Under the pieces are notes generated by a model. It saw only the letters and a list, made by a program, of their open reading frames with translations. It searched no databases and had not been told where the DNA came from. Positions 35,930 to 49,148 of a stretch of 64,000 nt of DNA are shown here, piece by piece. Location of the stretch: NCBI GenBank assembly GCA_034440615.1, contig JAOTOM010003135.1, forward strand, positions 36,001 through 100,000, written 5' to 3'. This stretch comes from Ashinkailepas kermadecensis (Eukaryota; Arthropoda; Thecostraca; Neolepadidae). How positions within the stretch are numbered: the first letter of the stretch is position 1; the number at the start of each line of letters is the position of its first letter. Position numbers and translations under genes: made by a program.

Positions 35930-36809
35930 GATACCACGTCTTTTATTATATTGTTGTTGTTTAAATACAGTGTAATATTAGCATGGCCGGATCGCTAGGG
36001 TGCTGGTGGTAACACAAATGTGTCCAAGTGCTCGCACAGAAAGGCGAGGATGCCGATATGAAGAACGGTCCGATTGGTACTAACCATAGGCGTAGGAACG
36101 TCTGAACAAGTGGGTGGGCCAGGGTCAACAGCAGGGGCGCACCCATGGATTTCGCAAAGTACCATGGCTGAGCACTTTTGGATAGAGAACCCGATAATTT
36201 TAATAGTGAACACACAACATTCACCGCCAAGGGGGATGGGGCAGGCTCCCTGGACGCGCCTGTGGCTAACAGCAACAAGTGGTACTGAAAAAGAACTATC
36301 ATCGCAGTATAAGTACTTTCAAATTTACACTTCACTCTAAACTTCGAACTCTATTCACGACTGATGGATTCCTTTGTAATAATAGGTTCATCTTCCCGGT
36401 GCAAGTTAAACCATTAGTACCTATTGCTGTTCAAACACAATTTCTTTAACTTCCGCTATGTGCGTAGGGGGGGGTGCAAGCTTATTACAGCCTCAATAAT
36501 GAGTATGTGGTGTGCTCTAGATTCCATGATATAGTACTATGCGTCTCTAAAATGTCCCCCGTTGTAAATGTCACCGATGGTGGTGAGGAGAAAGAATAAG
36601 CAAGAACGTAGCTTACTTGCTGGCCCATGGCAAAAGAAGTCTCATGATTGATGCTGGAAAGGATGAGAAACAGAAAAGACGGGTGATCGTTGGTTGAAAA
36701 TGTTATGATCCGGTGTGTGGCAGACCAAGACTGGCAGGCTAACATAATTGTATGGTGTTCGTGCATGTTTTTTAAAAACAAATGTGCATGGTTTTTAAGG
36801 CCCTGCCGC
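35930..36809. other. Non-coding stretch
   Basis: No gene recognised. CCATAGGCGTAGGAACG at about 36085 is repeated in inverse orientation near 41067, as noted among the findings. Confidence 0.4.
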
Positions 36810-37180
36810 TTTTGCTAGAGTCGGTACGCTTTGGAGGGCCAGGTGCATTTTTGTCCTCCAGTTATGCTCTTAGGATCCCCCTGTTTACTTGAGGTTCCTG
36901 ACTCACATTTGTGGGACCTCCGCACGATATTGCGGGCTCCGTTATAATTTATCGGGCTCCCGTCGCGACTTTTCGGGACCAGGCGCGTGGTTCCGGGGGG
37001 ATCCGACGCCAGTGTTCTAGGCTCGACGCAATTTTTGTTGACTTCTCTTGAATTATGTAAAGTCCGAGCCACGGCCTGATTTTTCGGGCACCCGGCGACA
37101 TTTCTTTTTGTGTAACGGAGCGATTTTTCGAGCTCCGGTACGTTTTTCGGTGCGGTATGCGATTTGTTAACCCGCTCCGT
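36810..37180. repeat. Degenerate ~30-bp minisatellite, block 1
   Basis: Words such as TTTATCGGGCTCCCG and CGACTTTTCGGGACC recur. They are the reverse complement of the vocabulary at 11785-12870. Confidence 0.65.
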
Positions 37181-37639
37181 CTCGGGGGGGGGGGTTGAAA
37201 ACCGCCCCCTAAGGTTTTAGCGGATAATGAAAGAACGGCGCGTGGTAGCGCGTTGAAATTTGGCTTTCGGTCCACTCTACCGAATAGAAAAGGTAAAATT
37301 AAAGAAAATTGAAAACTCAAAATTTCGAAACTAAAAAAAAAAAAACTGGGTGGATATAGATTTTAGGGCCATGATCGATTTCGCCTTCCTTTTCTGATTC
37401 CAAATATTTGTTTTTTTCTTCAAATATCCCCCAAAATTAACTCCCCAGAGCCAAAAACATGATGTAAGCCGTGAAAACTTAGGCCCCCTAGTGACGTCAC
37501 TTTTTTTAAAGCAATTTTGGGGTGGTGTCTGGCCATACTCGTAGAGCGCTTTCCGATGACACCTCTTTCGTTTTCGTGCGAAGCTTAGTTTGGAGATTAG
37601 AGGGGGGGGGGGGTGTATCAACCCCCCCCCCCCCGAGAC
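37181..37639. other. Spacer with G, C and A homopolymers
   Basis: Contains G and C runs near 37187 and 37608-37634 and a 12-A run near 37333. No gene seen. Confidence 0.45.
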
Positions 37640-39620
37640 GGGGTGTGAGGATATGACCGGAAAGACGTGGAGGGTTCAGGCATCTGGTGATATGTTTGAG
37701 CTAAGGAGCGATTTTCCTGGCTCGGACATTATTTTTCCGGAATCTCTATTTTGAAGGGCTCGGCTTGATCCTTTTCGGGTTTCGATGCGATGTTGGGGTC
37801 ACGCTGTGCTTAGCTGGGACCACCGACGCCAATTTTTTAGAGCCCCGAGGGGAATTTTTGATGCCCCGTCCAGGATTTATGGGACTATTGACAGTAATTT
37901 TGGGTCCAAAGCGCGATATTGGGGGCTTGGCGCTAGTTTGAGGAGCGCTTGGTATTTATCTGGGCCCTAGTGCGAATTTGGCGTTCCCCGGCGCAAATTT
38001 TCGGGTACGGTGCAAGTTTTTCGGTGCCCGTTGTATTTATTTATAACCCCTAATTCTGGGGGCCACGACGTGCATTTATGGGTCCCCAGAACCATTTTTG
38101 GGACCCCGACGCGATTCTTGGGTTCTTTGAAGCCCACCTCTTCAGGATGGAGGGAGGGGTGGGGCATTTGTCTCTTTGGTATGCCACTGCGGCTGCTCAA
38201 CGAGCTTCTTTTTTTTTCAGCCGATGGCACCCTTAGGAGTAGAAAGGCCCTTTGGAGAACATTCTTTCGGGGCCTGTTCTGAATTTCCCGGTGCTCGGTT
38301 CGACTCGATGGAGTCCTTTTGTGATTTTTTGGGGATCGACTTGTATTTTTTGTGAGCCTCTTGCGCGACATTGTTGGGCCCCGGTACGATTCTTCGGTCT
38401 CCCGGTGCATTTTTTCCGGTGCTCCAAGGCGCTTCTTTTCCGGGTCCAGACGCGTTTTTGGTGTCTGACACAATTTTTGTGGCCGTAGAGTAACATTCAG
38501 GGTAGGAATGGATATTTGGGAAGCCAGCTGCGACCTGTGGGGCTCTGGCGGGACTTTTTTGGCCCATAATGTGATTTCCAATGGCAGCGGTGCGACGTTT
38601 TTGGGTTTAAGTGCGATTTTTGGACCACGTCTTCATTTGTTGGGATGCCTATCGCGAGTTTTAGTGGCCTCGACACGTCTTTGGGGGCCCAACACGTTCT
38701 GGTTTCTTTTGGATCGACTGCTGAGCCCAGAGTGATTTTCCATGTCCAGACTGTTTTTCGTTGCCCCGGCTTCATTTATTGTGCGTTCCCGATGAGACTT
38801 TTGGGCCCCCGTGCGACCTGTCAAGCCCCTAGCGTGATTTCCAGGGGCCCGGTGCGACGTTTTGGTACCTTCAGGCTCAGCGTGATTTTCAGTGGCCCCG
38901 GCCCGTTTTGACGTTATGAGTCCTCGTGATTTTCAAGAACTACGGCACGACTTTTTTCGGCCCCCAGTGTGATTTTCTGGGACCAGGCGCGAACTTTTGA
39001 GCCCCCAGCGTGATCTTCAGCGGCCCCCATCGTGATTTTCAAGGACCACGGCACCACGTTTTCTGCTCCCAGCGTGGTTTTCAGGGGCCCCGGTCAAACT
39101 TTGTATACCCCCAGCGCGATTATCAGGGGCCCCGGCCCGACCTTTTGGGACGCAGCGTGATTTTGAGGGCCCGACCCAGCGTCTTTTACTGGGTCTTTTT
39201 TGGACCCAGCGTCATTTTCAGGGGGTCGGAGAAACTTTTTGGTCCCCAGCGTGATTTACAGGGGCCCGGTCCGACCTTTTAAGGCCCTAGCGTGATTTCA
39301 TGGGGCCCTGGCGCGACTTATCGGGGTCCCGGCGCGACAGTTTGGAGGCCCAACGGTATTTTCAGGGATCCGATACCACATTTTGGAGCCATCATCGTCA
39401 TTTTTAGAGTCCCGGGACGATTTTGAGGCATTCAATGTGATTTTCAAGGGCCTTGGTGGGAATTTGGGAGGCCCCAGCCTTATTTTCAGGGATCCTTGCG
39501 CGACTTTTTGGCGGCTCCAGTGATTTTACGGGCCCGGTGCGATTGTTTGGGACACCAGCATGATTTTTAGGGAGCCTGGCGCTATTTTTCCAAACCCAGG
39601 CACGATTATTGAGGGCCCAC
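37640..39620. repeat. Degenerate ~30-bp minisatellite, block 2 (~2 kb)
   Basis: Dense repetition of GGGGCCCCAGCGTGATTTTC and CCGGTGCGACTTTTTGGGCC-like units. Regularity is highest at 38820-39330 and decays outward. Several frames stay open but encode only low-complexity repeats. Confidence 0.8.
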
Positions 39621-42600
39621 AACTTCTCATGGGGAGGGGGACTGCTCCAATGTACCCTCCATTCGGTACGCCAATGCGCACGCCCCAGTGATTGTATAGC
39701 TTAACCATGACGTCTACGGAGTACATCGCACAAAATCGACTTTCCTATGCCCATTTAACTGCTTGCACCAGAAGTAGTGTTCAGAAATATACACCCTGCA
39801 ATTGGCCTAAATCATCGCATTATCTTCGGGGTTCTTAAACCTCCGCCTGGACGTACACATCACTGGACGATGAAAAGCCTTGGTAGTAGTTTCCGTTGTA
39901 ATTCTGAGTTTTGCACTTTTAATCAGAATGTCTTCATTGAATAGATCCTGGGATCGGTGTCTTTGCTAAGCAGATATTGTTACATATACAATGGCACCAC
40001 CATCTTACCGAACCATTTCTGTTCAACGACATAATTTGAATTCAATGTTTAACGTGCTGTCAATGCCACCACGCAGTTACCCAGCTGAAGATCCACTCGA
40101 GTCAGTTGCTATGCTCGTCATGTGCCTTCTCAGGTCACATGACAAGCATCGCTCGTCACTCTTCATATCACTCCTCGTGTGAACTTGTCAGGTCGCACCA
40201 CGAGCGCCTAATCATCTCGGGGATTCTGGGATTCTGACAAACGTCCTCGCACTTGAAGTTGATGTAATAAGTTGTGGACTTCATTATTATATTTAGGCCA
40301 CCATAATAACCGATGGAATTAAGTATTTTGCTATGCTGGATACCAGCCCCGATAATACCCAGGCATCTCACTGAAAAGGTTGGATATTTGGGTGCTGTGC
40401 CAAACTGTGAAAATCCATTGAAATGTGGAAATTTGTACGTTCTATTTCCTACTACAGTCACGCAATGTATGTATCGTGACAGTAATTTTATGCTTCAATA
40501 ATCAAAATAAATGTGAATGTTGAAGTGTATGGCAGCTAGGAGCAAGGCCATATATAATACATGGCTATGTAATATCAAGGCAAGGAACTTGCACTTGCAA
40601 ATTGTACGTCTTACCTTGATTGTGTTACGTTACTGCTTTCCGCCTTTATAATTTTCTACTGTAGGCAATATTAATGAAATCGATGTTAAATATGTTAACA
40701 GTAAAAGAACCACAGTGAAACTCTAGGATGAATGTATTTTGGTACTGGCTGGCACATCATCTGCTTTATAGTCTTTTTATAGCATAATATAAGGTGTGAA
40801 TATCCACGCATCTGTTGCATTACATCATCTCCTGAATTAGTTGCTTTGTTGTAAGGTCATGTCCAAGTGTGTATGACTTAAAAAGAAGTGCTACCATGTG
40901 ATATGTGCAACTTTTATTTAGTTATAGATTTCAGGAAGTTTTTCACATATTCAAATGTGTGCATGATCCTTTTATTAATTTTAAATGTCGCAAAAGTGGG
41001 AGGGCCAGCTACCATTGTTGCCCCCCCCCCCACACACTTTGAAAAGTGGGTGGACCATGACCCCTACCCCCGTTCCTACGCCCATGGTGCTAGCAAACCG
41101 ATAGGTGATAAACTTCGCTCCGTCCAACTTCGCTTCGTTCCAACTGCACGCCAACCAATCGCCAGTGGTCGTTCATCCTCAGCGCACCCATATCAGCCAC
41201 TCCAGCTCCCAATGCCACGCACCAGGAAACCGGATGTGACGGAGACCCAACCAATTGGCCGCCACCCTTGCACTTGTTTTCTTTAGTTTTCGCCCACCAC
41301 GCCAGTCATCCTGTCGCTCATGGGTACCACCTAGCGCTCAAGTTGGGTCCTACACGTAATCAATCCGCGTCGTTAGCCACGTGCCAGTTGGACGGCAACA
41401 GGAGCCACGCTGACACCCATCACCACGCCCAAGTGTTCATCCGCAGACTGGAATAAAACACCGTCTACAGTCGAACCGTTCCTTGCGCGTGAGCGGCCAT
41501 TTGGAGCAGGTAAGGTCGGCTGGCGACGGGCACACAGTCAACAGGGCGACCGGACCGTGAAGCCACACGGCTCGAAAACCATGAAGCCGGTCTTTTTATG
41601 CACAGGCCGAGGGTAAATATAGGTGCCGGGCTGGAATTGCTTCCTGAGTACTTCGCCGAGGACACGCACGCCACCAGGAAGCGCCCGACTCGGTCAGATC
41701 CGGCCGTCAGGCTGGCAACAGCTCGACCCTCCTCTCCGAACGCCGTTTCGCTAATCGCTGCAGCATGCAGGCGCACCACGCCGGAAGCTAGGTCCCCCCC
41801 CCCCACCCACCGCGGCCTGACCCGGTGTCGAGTGACACCGGACGCGTGCCGTGGCGCCACCTGGCGTCGCGGCGCCATCTGGCGCCGCTCCGGCGGACCT
41901 GGCGCTTCCGAGCGAGGACCTTGATCTCGTCTCCAGAGGGCGTGGCCCCGTGCGGTGCCTCGGGCCGGCCGGGGAAGGCACGGCCGGTCTCCCTGGCCGC
42001 CGGACATCAGGCATCCCTGCCTTCTGACGTGTCGCATCATACTTACGGCAGAACATACACTGCCGACTGAAGCGTTTCCGACGGAAGCTGCACCGCGGTG
42101 GTTCCTTCTCTGCATAAACGGCTGCGCCTGCGTCATTCCTAACCTCCGTCCCTGTGCATGGCGAAGTGCGAACGCCGGTGAAAAGGCGGTAAGGCAGATG
42201 GCCACAATCAGGGATGGCGGTGTACATCAGCAGACTGCATTTCTTGTGTGGTCCCGACTGGTGTCAGACTGCTATTCTTCATCTAATTGACTATGGAGGA
42301 GGTATGGATACATTTGCATGATATTGACGCGTAAAATCTGCCCACCAGAAACTTTTAATCAGACCTTTTGGCATTATGATACGAAATCCGTGCCTCATTT
42401 ATCTATTATCTTATTTTGTTTTAACGTGATGCTGTTTTTGTATGGACATTATCATCACTACCTTTGAGCAATACTCGGAGTCGAAGCTTGTGACGCCTAT
42501 GATGGTTCGGTGTGCTCAAAGGTGCAGGCAGGAGAGTTGACTTCTGACAATTATTGAGGGGGAACAATACGTGGAGGAAACGGTAAGGCCGAAATGGATT

Positions 42601-43563
42601 GAGGTGGCACACTCCATAGGGTCCCATGTTAAAAGTTGGAATTATTGGGGGTGGGGAAGCCAATATTGAGGGGCACTTGCCCCTTCAAAAGTATACAAAA
42701 CAGCACCAATGAGTGAAAGTGTGCCCCGGTGCGCACCAGAGAAAGTTTGGACTTCAACACATGTAAAACAGAACGTAAATGAGAAACACGCCTTGCACCC
42801 TAAGTTTTTCCCGTAGCGGAGGCAGACACAGCTTTGGGAGGATCTGACGTGGGCCCACCCTTCGCATTCCGGAGGCGTCATTCGATCTCACTGGAATATG
42901 GTCGAATGAAAGTGGGTTTTCCCTTCTTGGACGCTAAGCTTACATGAGAAATGCTATCTGAATGGTCTTCGCGTCCCTCGAGGATCCTAGCTTAGGCAGG
43001 CCATTATACTTAGCTTAAGCGTCCCACCGAGCAGACCACATAGCCTCTCCTGTCGCAGAATAACGGCTGCTCTTCTAAGCATGAACTATGTACAACTGCC
43101 ATCACGATTTTCTCCCAACCGTGTTAATGTGACTGGTCCCCTGCCTCCGCCTATGTCTAGGCCACATCTTCATCTCTGGCGGTGCCATCGCTACCATCTC
43201 CCCGCGGTGTCAGGCCACAGAGGTGTCACTGTCGCAGAGGTGTTACTGCCACAGATGTGTCCTATGCCTTCAATTTCAGTATGGAGTCCCGAGATAAGCA
43301 CTTGGAACGCGTTTTGAATATCAACAATGTTCGACGCGAGTTGACGCAACGAAACATACGCCATTCAAATCTCCACATGTTTTCTGCATGAGTCGACCTG
43401 ATTTTGTTGCGACCATTTGCGACCCGACGAATTATTCAGTTCCAAACATGTCTCGGGTCTCCAACACGTCGCCCGGCCGGTTGAAGCAAGACGGTGTGTG
43501 CCTGAGGCCCCTCCACGTGACTTCATGTCAGCCAGTGGGCGATATTGAATTATACCTGACAAT
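39621..43563. other. Non-coding stretch with a GC-rich centre
   Basis: No gene recognised. 41500-42010 is GC-rich and open in several frames on both strands with no domain. GGGGCACTTGCCCC at 42670 resembles the edge of a repeat also seen at 46873. Confidence 0.45.
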
Positions 43564-43574
43564 AGATATGCAAT

Positions 43575-43630
43575 TTAGTTAGTTATTTGGGCTTTAGGGC
43601 GCATCGACTGCATTGGTCATTTAGCGCCCA
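43575..43630 (-). mobile_element. 56-nt hairpin retroposon, copy m1
   Basis: Best-preserved copy. On the minus strand it reads TGGGCGCTAAATGACC, then a loop, GATGCGCCCTAAAGCCC, and the tail AAATAACTAACTAA. GGGCGC (43629-43624) pairs with GCGCCC (43602-43597). Exact 11-bp direct repeats AGATATGCAAT lie at 43564-43574 and 43631-43641. The tail repeat and direct repeats point to target-primed reverse transcription. Confidence 0.85.
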
Positions 43631-43867
43631 AGATATGCAATCTGCTTCAACAAAAGGCAACACAGTTAACAGGTGACGGGGGTAGCTACGGGCGACTTGG
43701 ACCCTCATTTTGATCATGTGTTACCGGAGAGCCGCGCTATTTGGGAATTCGCATATCCGAGATGGTACCTCTTCGTCTTCCATCCAGACTGGCGTAGATT
43801 TTCAGGAAGTCTGGAGCTAGACTTCCCAGTCCACGGATTCTCCGGTGAAGAGATATCTGCTAGCAGT

Positions 43868-44456
43868 GTAAATACAACGGTTTTTCTTTCGGTGTCATGC
43901 CGGAACGATATAGTAGGATGTCGAAATGCGTGATGGAAGCATGCCGATTGAAATTAGTTTCATTTCTTGAAACCCAGTTTTTAGCTAATAAAGTACTCAT
44001 AAGTGCATGTTTTTTTTCGATCAATTTGTGGGACACCAAAAATATGAATGCCTACACTAACGATAACGATTGCGATACCATGATATCAGCAGATGACATT
44101 GCTTAGCATACCACATAGATAATCTCTGCACTTGAAATTGTGTTATGAGATGATTGTGTACCACAATCTGTGATGATGAGCATAAACATGAGACTTATAA
44201 ACGAAATATTTTCATAAATGAGTCACGGAATCTTCACAAGCACACATCAACAAGCATGATGTGGATTCATCCTTGGAAAGGATGTCTATTCAGTGCTCAG
44301 GTAGTATATTATAGTTTAAAATATACCACTTTACACAGTTATATTATATTATTAGAATATTATATAATTATATTGAATACATAAATATAGGCATATATAA
44401 AATATTCGAGAATATAATGGACATAGGGTGTTATTTCACAAATAATCTGTCACTGT
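43868..44456 (+). repeat. Interspersed repeat with CAGTG ends, copy 1
   Basis: Starts CAGTGTAAATACAACGGTTT and ends AATAATCTGTCACTG. It aligns in order with 62010-62510 through shared words (GGATGTCGAAAT, CACACATCAA, GCATGATGT, GGAAAGGATGTCT). The CAGTG and CACTG ends would fit a hAT-like MITE, but I see no target duplication. Confidence 0.6.
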
Positions 44457-44461
44457 GCCAG

Positions 44462-44634
44462 CACAAGGCATCTACGCCAACCGCCAGGGAAGCTGCTGCC
44501 GGAGACCCTGGTCCTGCTGGCCGAGCCCCAGCTGCCTACCGCCGAGACGGAAGCTGTGGGTGGAAGCTCCCGCGCCGCTATCAGCAGTGACAGCAGCAGC
44601 AGCAGCAGCGACGGCGACAGCAACAGCGATCAGT
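44462..44634 (+). CDS. Possible terminal exon ending in an acidic Ser-rich tail
   Basis: One frame reads LLPETLVLLAEPQLP and ends with a run of Ser, SDGDSNSDQ and a TGA at 44634. A possible acceptor (CTGTGCCAG) lies just upstream. The Ser run is a (CAG)n-type repeat, and the segment begins right after an interspersed repeat. It could be a host exon or chance. No partner exon was found. Confidence 0.25.
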
Positions 44635-45329
44635 GAGCAGCGAGTTTTTCTTTGCGTTCAGTGTAATACCTTTATTGAATTGAACGTGATGTGCTTGTGC
44701 CGGCATATTGTAAAATACATACATGAAGTAAACCACATCTGTGTGCACATTAGTTGATAAGCCTCATAAGAGCAAACATCAAACGTATGTGCCCGTATAC
44801 CTGTCACACGTCACACCTCAAAATTCCTCGGTTGAACCCGACTCTGTGGCCTGTGACATCAAGGGAGGGGGGGTGCAGTGACCAAATTTGGGCGGGTAGC
44901 ATTGCTTGATTTGGATCGCTCTAAAAGCCAAAATTGTGCTTCGAAACTGGCTTCAAACGATTGCAACGTTATAAGAATGCAAATCGACACTAACATGCGG
45001 CCACGTGAGATCAAATGGCTCCTGTGACCTGAGATGACCTTGATCAGCCATCTGATGTCATATCTGGCTCCTGGTAGTCGTAGCTGACCATGGCCAATTT
45101 TGAACCCAAACTGACGCCAATACGGCGGACGGCAACTCGACAGCACCAACAGCACACACTGCCGTATAAACCTTCAGTCATAAGCTTGTGACCTGACCTG
45201 ACCTGAAGCCGTCAAAGCGACTTGTCATGTGTCAAAAATTGGCGTCAAATTGACCATTCGATTGGTATGCAGCTTGGTTGCGACCCGGCCAACGGTTTGC
45301 CAGCTAGATGCTGGATAATTCAGGCTAGA

Positions 45330-45560
45330 ATCGCAACTTCACACCGCGCACCGGGCGGAGCAGTGGGGGCAAGCACTTGAGCGCCCCCAGGAAATATGAT
45401 GGGGTTAAACACTCGTCTGGAGGCGCGTCGCTGATTCAAGTCTTCAAGGTAGGGGATGGGGGTACACTCGAATACCCTTACGGGACTGTATGATCCAGAA
45501 GCGGTTCGGCTGAAATATTTAAGGCAGGAGGGTGGGGGAAGGTGTACTCGATCTTCCCGG
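45330..45560 (-). repeat. Interspersed GC-rich repeat related to 23359 and 46870
   Basis: In reverse complement it shows GAGTACACC and ATTTCAGCCGAACCGCTTCT, matching the order of GAGTGCACCCC and ATTTTCAGCCGGAGGTACCC at 47045-47090. Boundaries unclear. Confidence 0.4.
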
Positions 45561-46864
45561 AGGGGCGCCTCTTGCCAGTCAGGACGGCACCGCAACCTCC
45601 ACGGAGCGGGGACACATGCTACTGTGCTTCCCCTTTGATCCGCCCTGGGCACGCATACCTCCCTTCATCGGAAAACGGTACCCTGTCCATCACGCTCGTC
45701 TGTACCCCCTCCACACTCCCTCTTCGGGCATTCCAGTGAAGATCGCCACCGCAAAAGGCTCTAGGTGTGCTGGTAGAATTGCCTGTCTAGTCCCACCTCA
45801 ATTCAGTGTCATCCTGCAGCATCGGCTTCCGTGTTTGTCCTGCTGGTGTAACCGGTTTTTTCTCCGTCGTTTTCGAAGGCAGCTGCCCTTGGTTACGCGT
45901 CTGGATGGAAATTCAACAGGTTCGTGTAACTTCCAGACTCAGCTTAGGGTTAGCTTGCTCATGGACATCCGGAGCAACGTAAGAGCTGGACGATGAACAC
46001 AATGACTTACACAGCACCGTTTATTCACAACCAACGTACAACATGCCAAAACATAGGTGCATGACAACAGTTGAGTGAACGCAAGGCATTGTACTGGGAA
46101 CACGCAGGACAACCACACAATGTCCAAAAGTCAAGCGGGGAAAAACCACACGTGCTTGGCAAACTGCGTGGCAAATCTCCGTTCATTATATATTGCGTGA
46201 AATTATTTTGCATCAACTGTATACAATGCTATGCAATAGTGAGATTAGAGGAAACGTTTAAAAGTAATGCCAAGAACTACCCAATAACATGGGTAGGATA
46301 GGACAACGTCGATATTTCTATAACGTAACATCTCATTGTATTTTTACAGAGGAATTCCAAAAGATCTGGATGCAAGTCGCCGAGCATAGTTTCTGACGAT
46401 AAATGACATTTTATTTCAATTTATAAAGTCGATGGGCGATAGACGAGACTTTGCACACAAGGACACTTAACGATAAGCGGGAAATGTTACAAAACATCGA
46501 TGACCGTGGGAAGTAACGTACACATTTGTTAAAAATCCGAAAACGACGAGGTAGGTTGTGAACGGCCAAGGAGCCGGGCAAGCATAACTTATTTAAGTCA
46601 CGTATTTCGATTTGAGGAAAGCAGTGGAGCAAGCATCTGTTTAATTGGATGTTAATGCAGGGGGAGTTCGCATCCCCATCGGCTTCGATGCGTTAACAAA
46701 TATTTACGTAGGTGCTAATATCAGATACTTGGCGAAGTGTTCGAGCAGGTCAGGTTATGCTTGGCTGACAGATCTGCTTTTAGGTTACCAGTTATATCGC
46801 CCATGTATGTATATTAAGGAGCTTTGCGTGTCCGTCTCTGAGACTATAGCTGTTTCTAAGACTA

Positions 46865-47135
46865 TGGGCACTGGGGGCACGTGCCCCCATGCATGGTAGC
46901 GCCCCCCGGGAAGGCTCCAGTGGCCTCCGGGAAGGCTCCAGTGGCCTCCGGGAAGGCACCCGCTGAATGGACTTCTTCAGCCAAAGGTTCCCCTTGGAAG
47001 GAAAAGGCGCACCCCTGCGAGCAAGACACCCGTTCAGTGTGCTCGAGTGCACCCCTTTCCCGCCCAACACATTTTCAGCCGGAGGTACCCCTCAGAAGAA
47101 ATGGCACCCCTCCTGGAGGGTGGGGCCACATGCCT
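46865..47135 (+). repeat. Interspersed GC-rich repeat starting GGGGGCACGTGCCCCC
   Basis: The palindrome GGGGGCACGTGCCCCC is followed by three copies of GGCCTCCGGGAAGGCTCCAG, 20-21 bp each, and by a body shared with 23359-23643. It is probably a MITE or a transposon fragment. Confidence 0.5.
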
Positions 47136-48335
47136 GGACAATTCCTGGATCTGCCACTGGCATCACTTCATACCAAAGCCAGGCCAGTTTCCTGGAAATG
47201 CTTGGAACCATTTGAATGGACATCTCGCTCGCAATGTTTACACTTTTCACATTTATAATGCAGCGATCTTTTTTAAGCGACTCAGAATCAGTTATGGCTT
47301 ACCACAGGTGAAAGGGAATTTAGTTCCCAGTTGCTGCACGACCCAGAAGGGAGAGTAGGTATTTGGCGTACTGCAGCATGGCTGCTGAGGGCTATCGCTT
47401 GCACTACAGAGGTGATTGGCAATTCTGGAATGATTATGTATAGTCGAGTATGCCCGCGGTTGAGGGGAGATGCCGCCGAGAAATCCTAGCGGAATGGTTG
47501 CATGAACCGACTGACATAGCGCACAGTATTAGTGGCAGCTTTCGACCATGTAGCAAACTCGGAAAGTTAACATTCACCTAAATGTGCCGTGAGGAGGCAG
47601 GTCCGGAATGTCCGTGAATATACCAGGGCTTGATTTTGCACTGCCTCCAGCACAGACATGTTCACCGGTTTTCGTCAAGGTGCCGATACCGCCGCTACAC
47701 GCAAAACCTTGTAAAAGCGGGTCAACACGACGGGAAGTAACCACTACAAGACACCGAATCACTCGCACGACACTGCCCGGCGAGGGGGGTGGGGATGTCC
47801 GAAAGGTCTCTGTGCGTGCGCGCGTGTGGTGATGTAACCCATTCAGTAACCACAGCCGAAGATGCCCGGCCGTGATACACCTAACGGCACGCTTAACTCG
47901 CGCAACATCCGGTCACCGCCACCGACGCACCACTTCCATCGCCATGGCCGAGCCTGTTTCCTCGATGAACACCGGCAGTCAGCCATGGAGTAGCTGTGAG
48001 CGCGTTGAGCTCCACCAGTATCAAGGAGGCTGTAGCGAGATCACCCAAAGAGAAGCGGGCTGATTCGCTCCACGACGGGATCCCCGGGGACCGGCGGGAC
48101 ACGGCGCGCCTCCGAGGCCGTCAGTGTGAGCACAGAGCGGGGTGCAGCAGCGCTGTGGGGCGCGTATGGACCGCGGGGAGCTTCTGAGGAGCGTGTCCAG
48201 GGGTGGCACCCAACGCCAGACAGACGCGGGCAGGCCGGCGCCACACAATGGCCACTCGGCTGCACTGGCGCCGAGTCGGTCAAGGAAGCTGCCGCCCGGT
48301 GCCGCCGCGTCGACCTTGGGCACAGCGACTCGAAG
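47136..48335. other. Non-coding stretch
   Basis: No gene recognised. The right half becomes GC-rich as it approaches the 83-bp satellite. Confidence 0.4.
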
Positions 48336-48835
48336 CCAGCTGGGATCACGGCCGGACACGGCCACACTCAACCGACAGCCAACACACTCTCACAGTCACC
48401 ACTCCGACCGACTCAGAGCCAGCTGGGATCACGGCCGGACACGGCCACACTCAACCGACAGCCAACACACTCTCACAGTCACCACTCCGACCGACTCAGA
48501 GCCAGCTGGGATCACGGCCGGACACGGCCACACTCAACCGACAGCCAACACACTCACACACCGTCACCACTCCGACCGACTCAGAGCCAGCTGGGATCAC
48601 GGCCGGACACGGCCACACTCAACCGACAGCCAACACACTCACACACAGTCACCACTCCGACCGACTCAGAGCCAGCTGGGATCACGTTCACACTCCGACG
48701 GCCATCACACTCTCACACACCGTCACCACTTCGACCGACTCAGTCAGCTGGGATCACGGTCGGACACTGCCATATTCCGACAGCCAACACACTCTCACAC
48801 ACAGTCACCACTCCGACCGACTCGGACTCTCCACA
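48336..48835. repeat. 83-87-bp satellite, about 6 units
   Basis: The unit is GCCAGCTGGGATCACGGCCG, then GACACGGCCACACTCAACCG, ACAGCCAACACACTCTCACA and GTCACCACTCCGACCGACTC. Four units are nearly identical; the last two carry deletions. The long plus-strand frames across it are by-products. Confidence 0.95.
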
Positions 48836-49019
48836 GCCAACGGCCGCCGCTCTCACGAAGACGGATGCTTGCGGGCCGACCACTACGACCCAGAAGAAAC
48901 CGGAATCGTTGGACTCGCGCCGATTCACGCGATGTTCGGTTTGCCTACATTAGATATTGGATTACTCAATTCATTACCATGGGTGTGAAAACTAATCATT
49001 CAGTGATGCCGACAACTTA

Positions 49020-49057
49020 GTTCGTGCGAATGATGAAAACCCATCATTCGCACGAAC
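49020..49057. other. Perfect 16-bp inverted repeat (hairpin)
   Basis: GTTCGTGCGAATGATG (49020-49035), a 6-base spacer, then CATCATTCGCACGAAC. No T run follows and no gene borders it. It could be the core of a palindromic element. Confidence 0.8.
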
Positions 49058-49098
49058 TTCCTATTTTTGGATTGCAAATCCTGATACACATGTATGTA

Positions 49099-49111
49099 CA
49101 CACACACACAA

Positions 49112-49148
<37 letters not shown>
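49099..49148. repeat. Compound (CA)n(TA)n(TG)n microsatellite
   Basis: CA, TA and TG blocks in sequence form a self-complementary tract. Confidence 0.9.

Noticed and set aside
38217..38581. 204- and 116-codon minus-strand frames
   Set aside because: Lie within the degenerate ~30-bp minisatellite.
41465..42227. Long GC-rich minus-strand frames (246 and 158 codons)
   Set aside because: Stops are rare in any frame of such GC-rich DNA; overlapping frames are open on both strands and lack motifs.
48126..49020. Three long frames (275, 292 and 261 codons)
   Set aside because: They follow the 83-bp satellite and are open in all frames at once.
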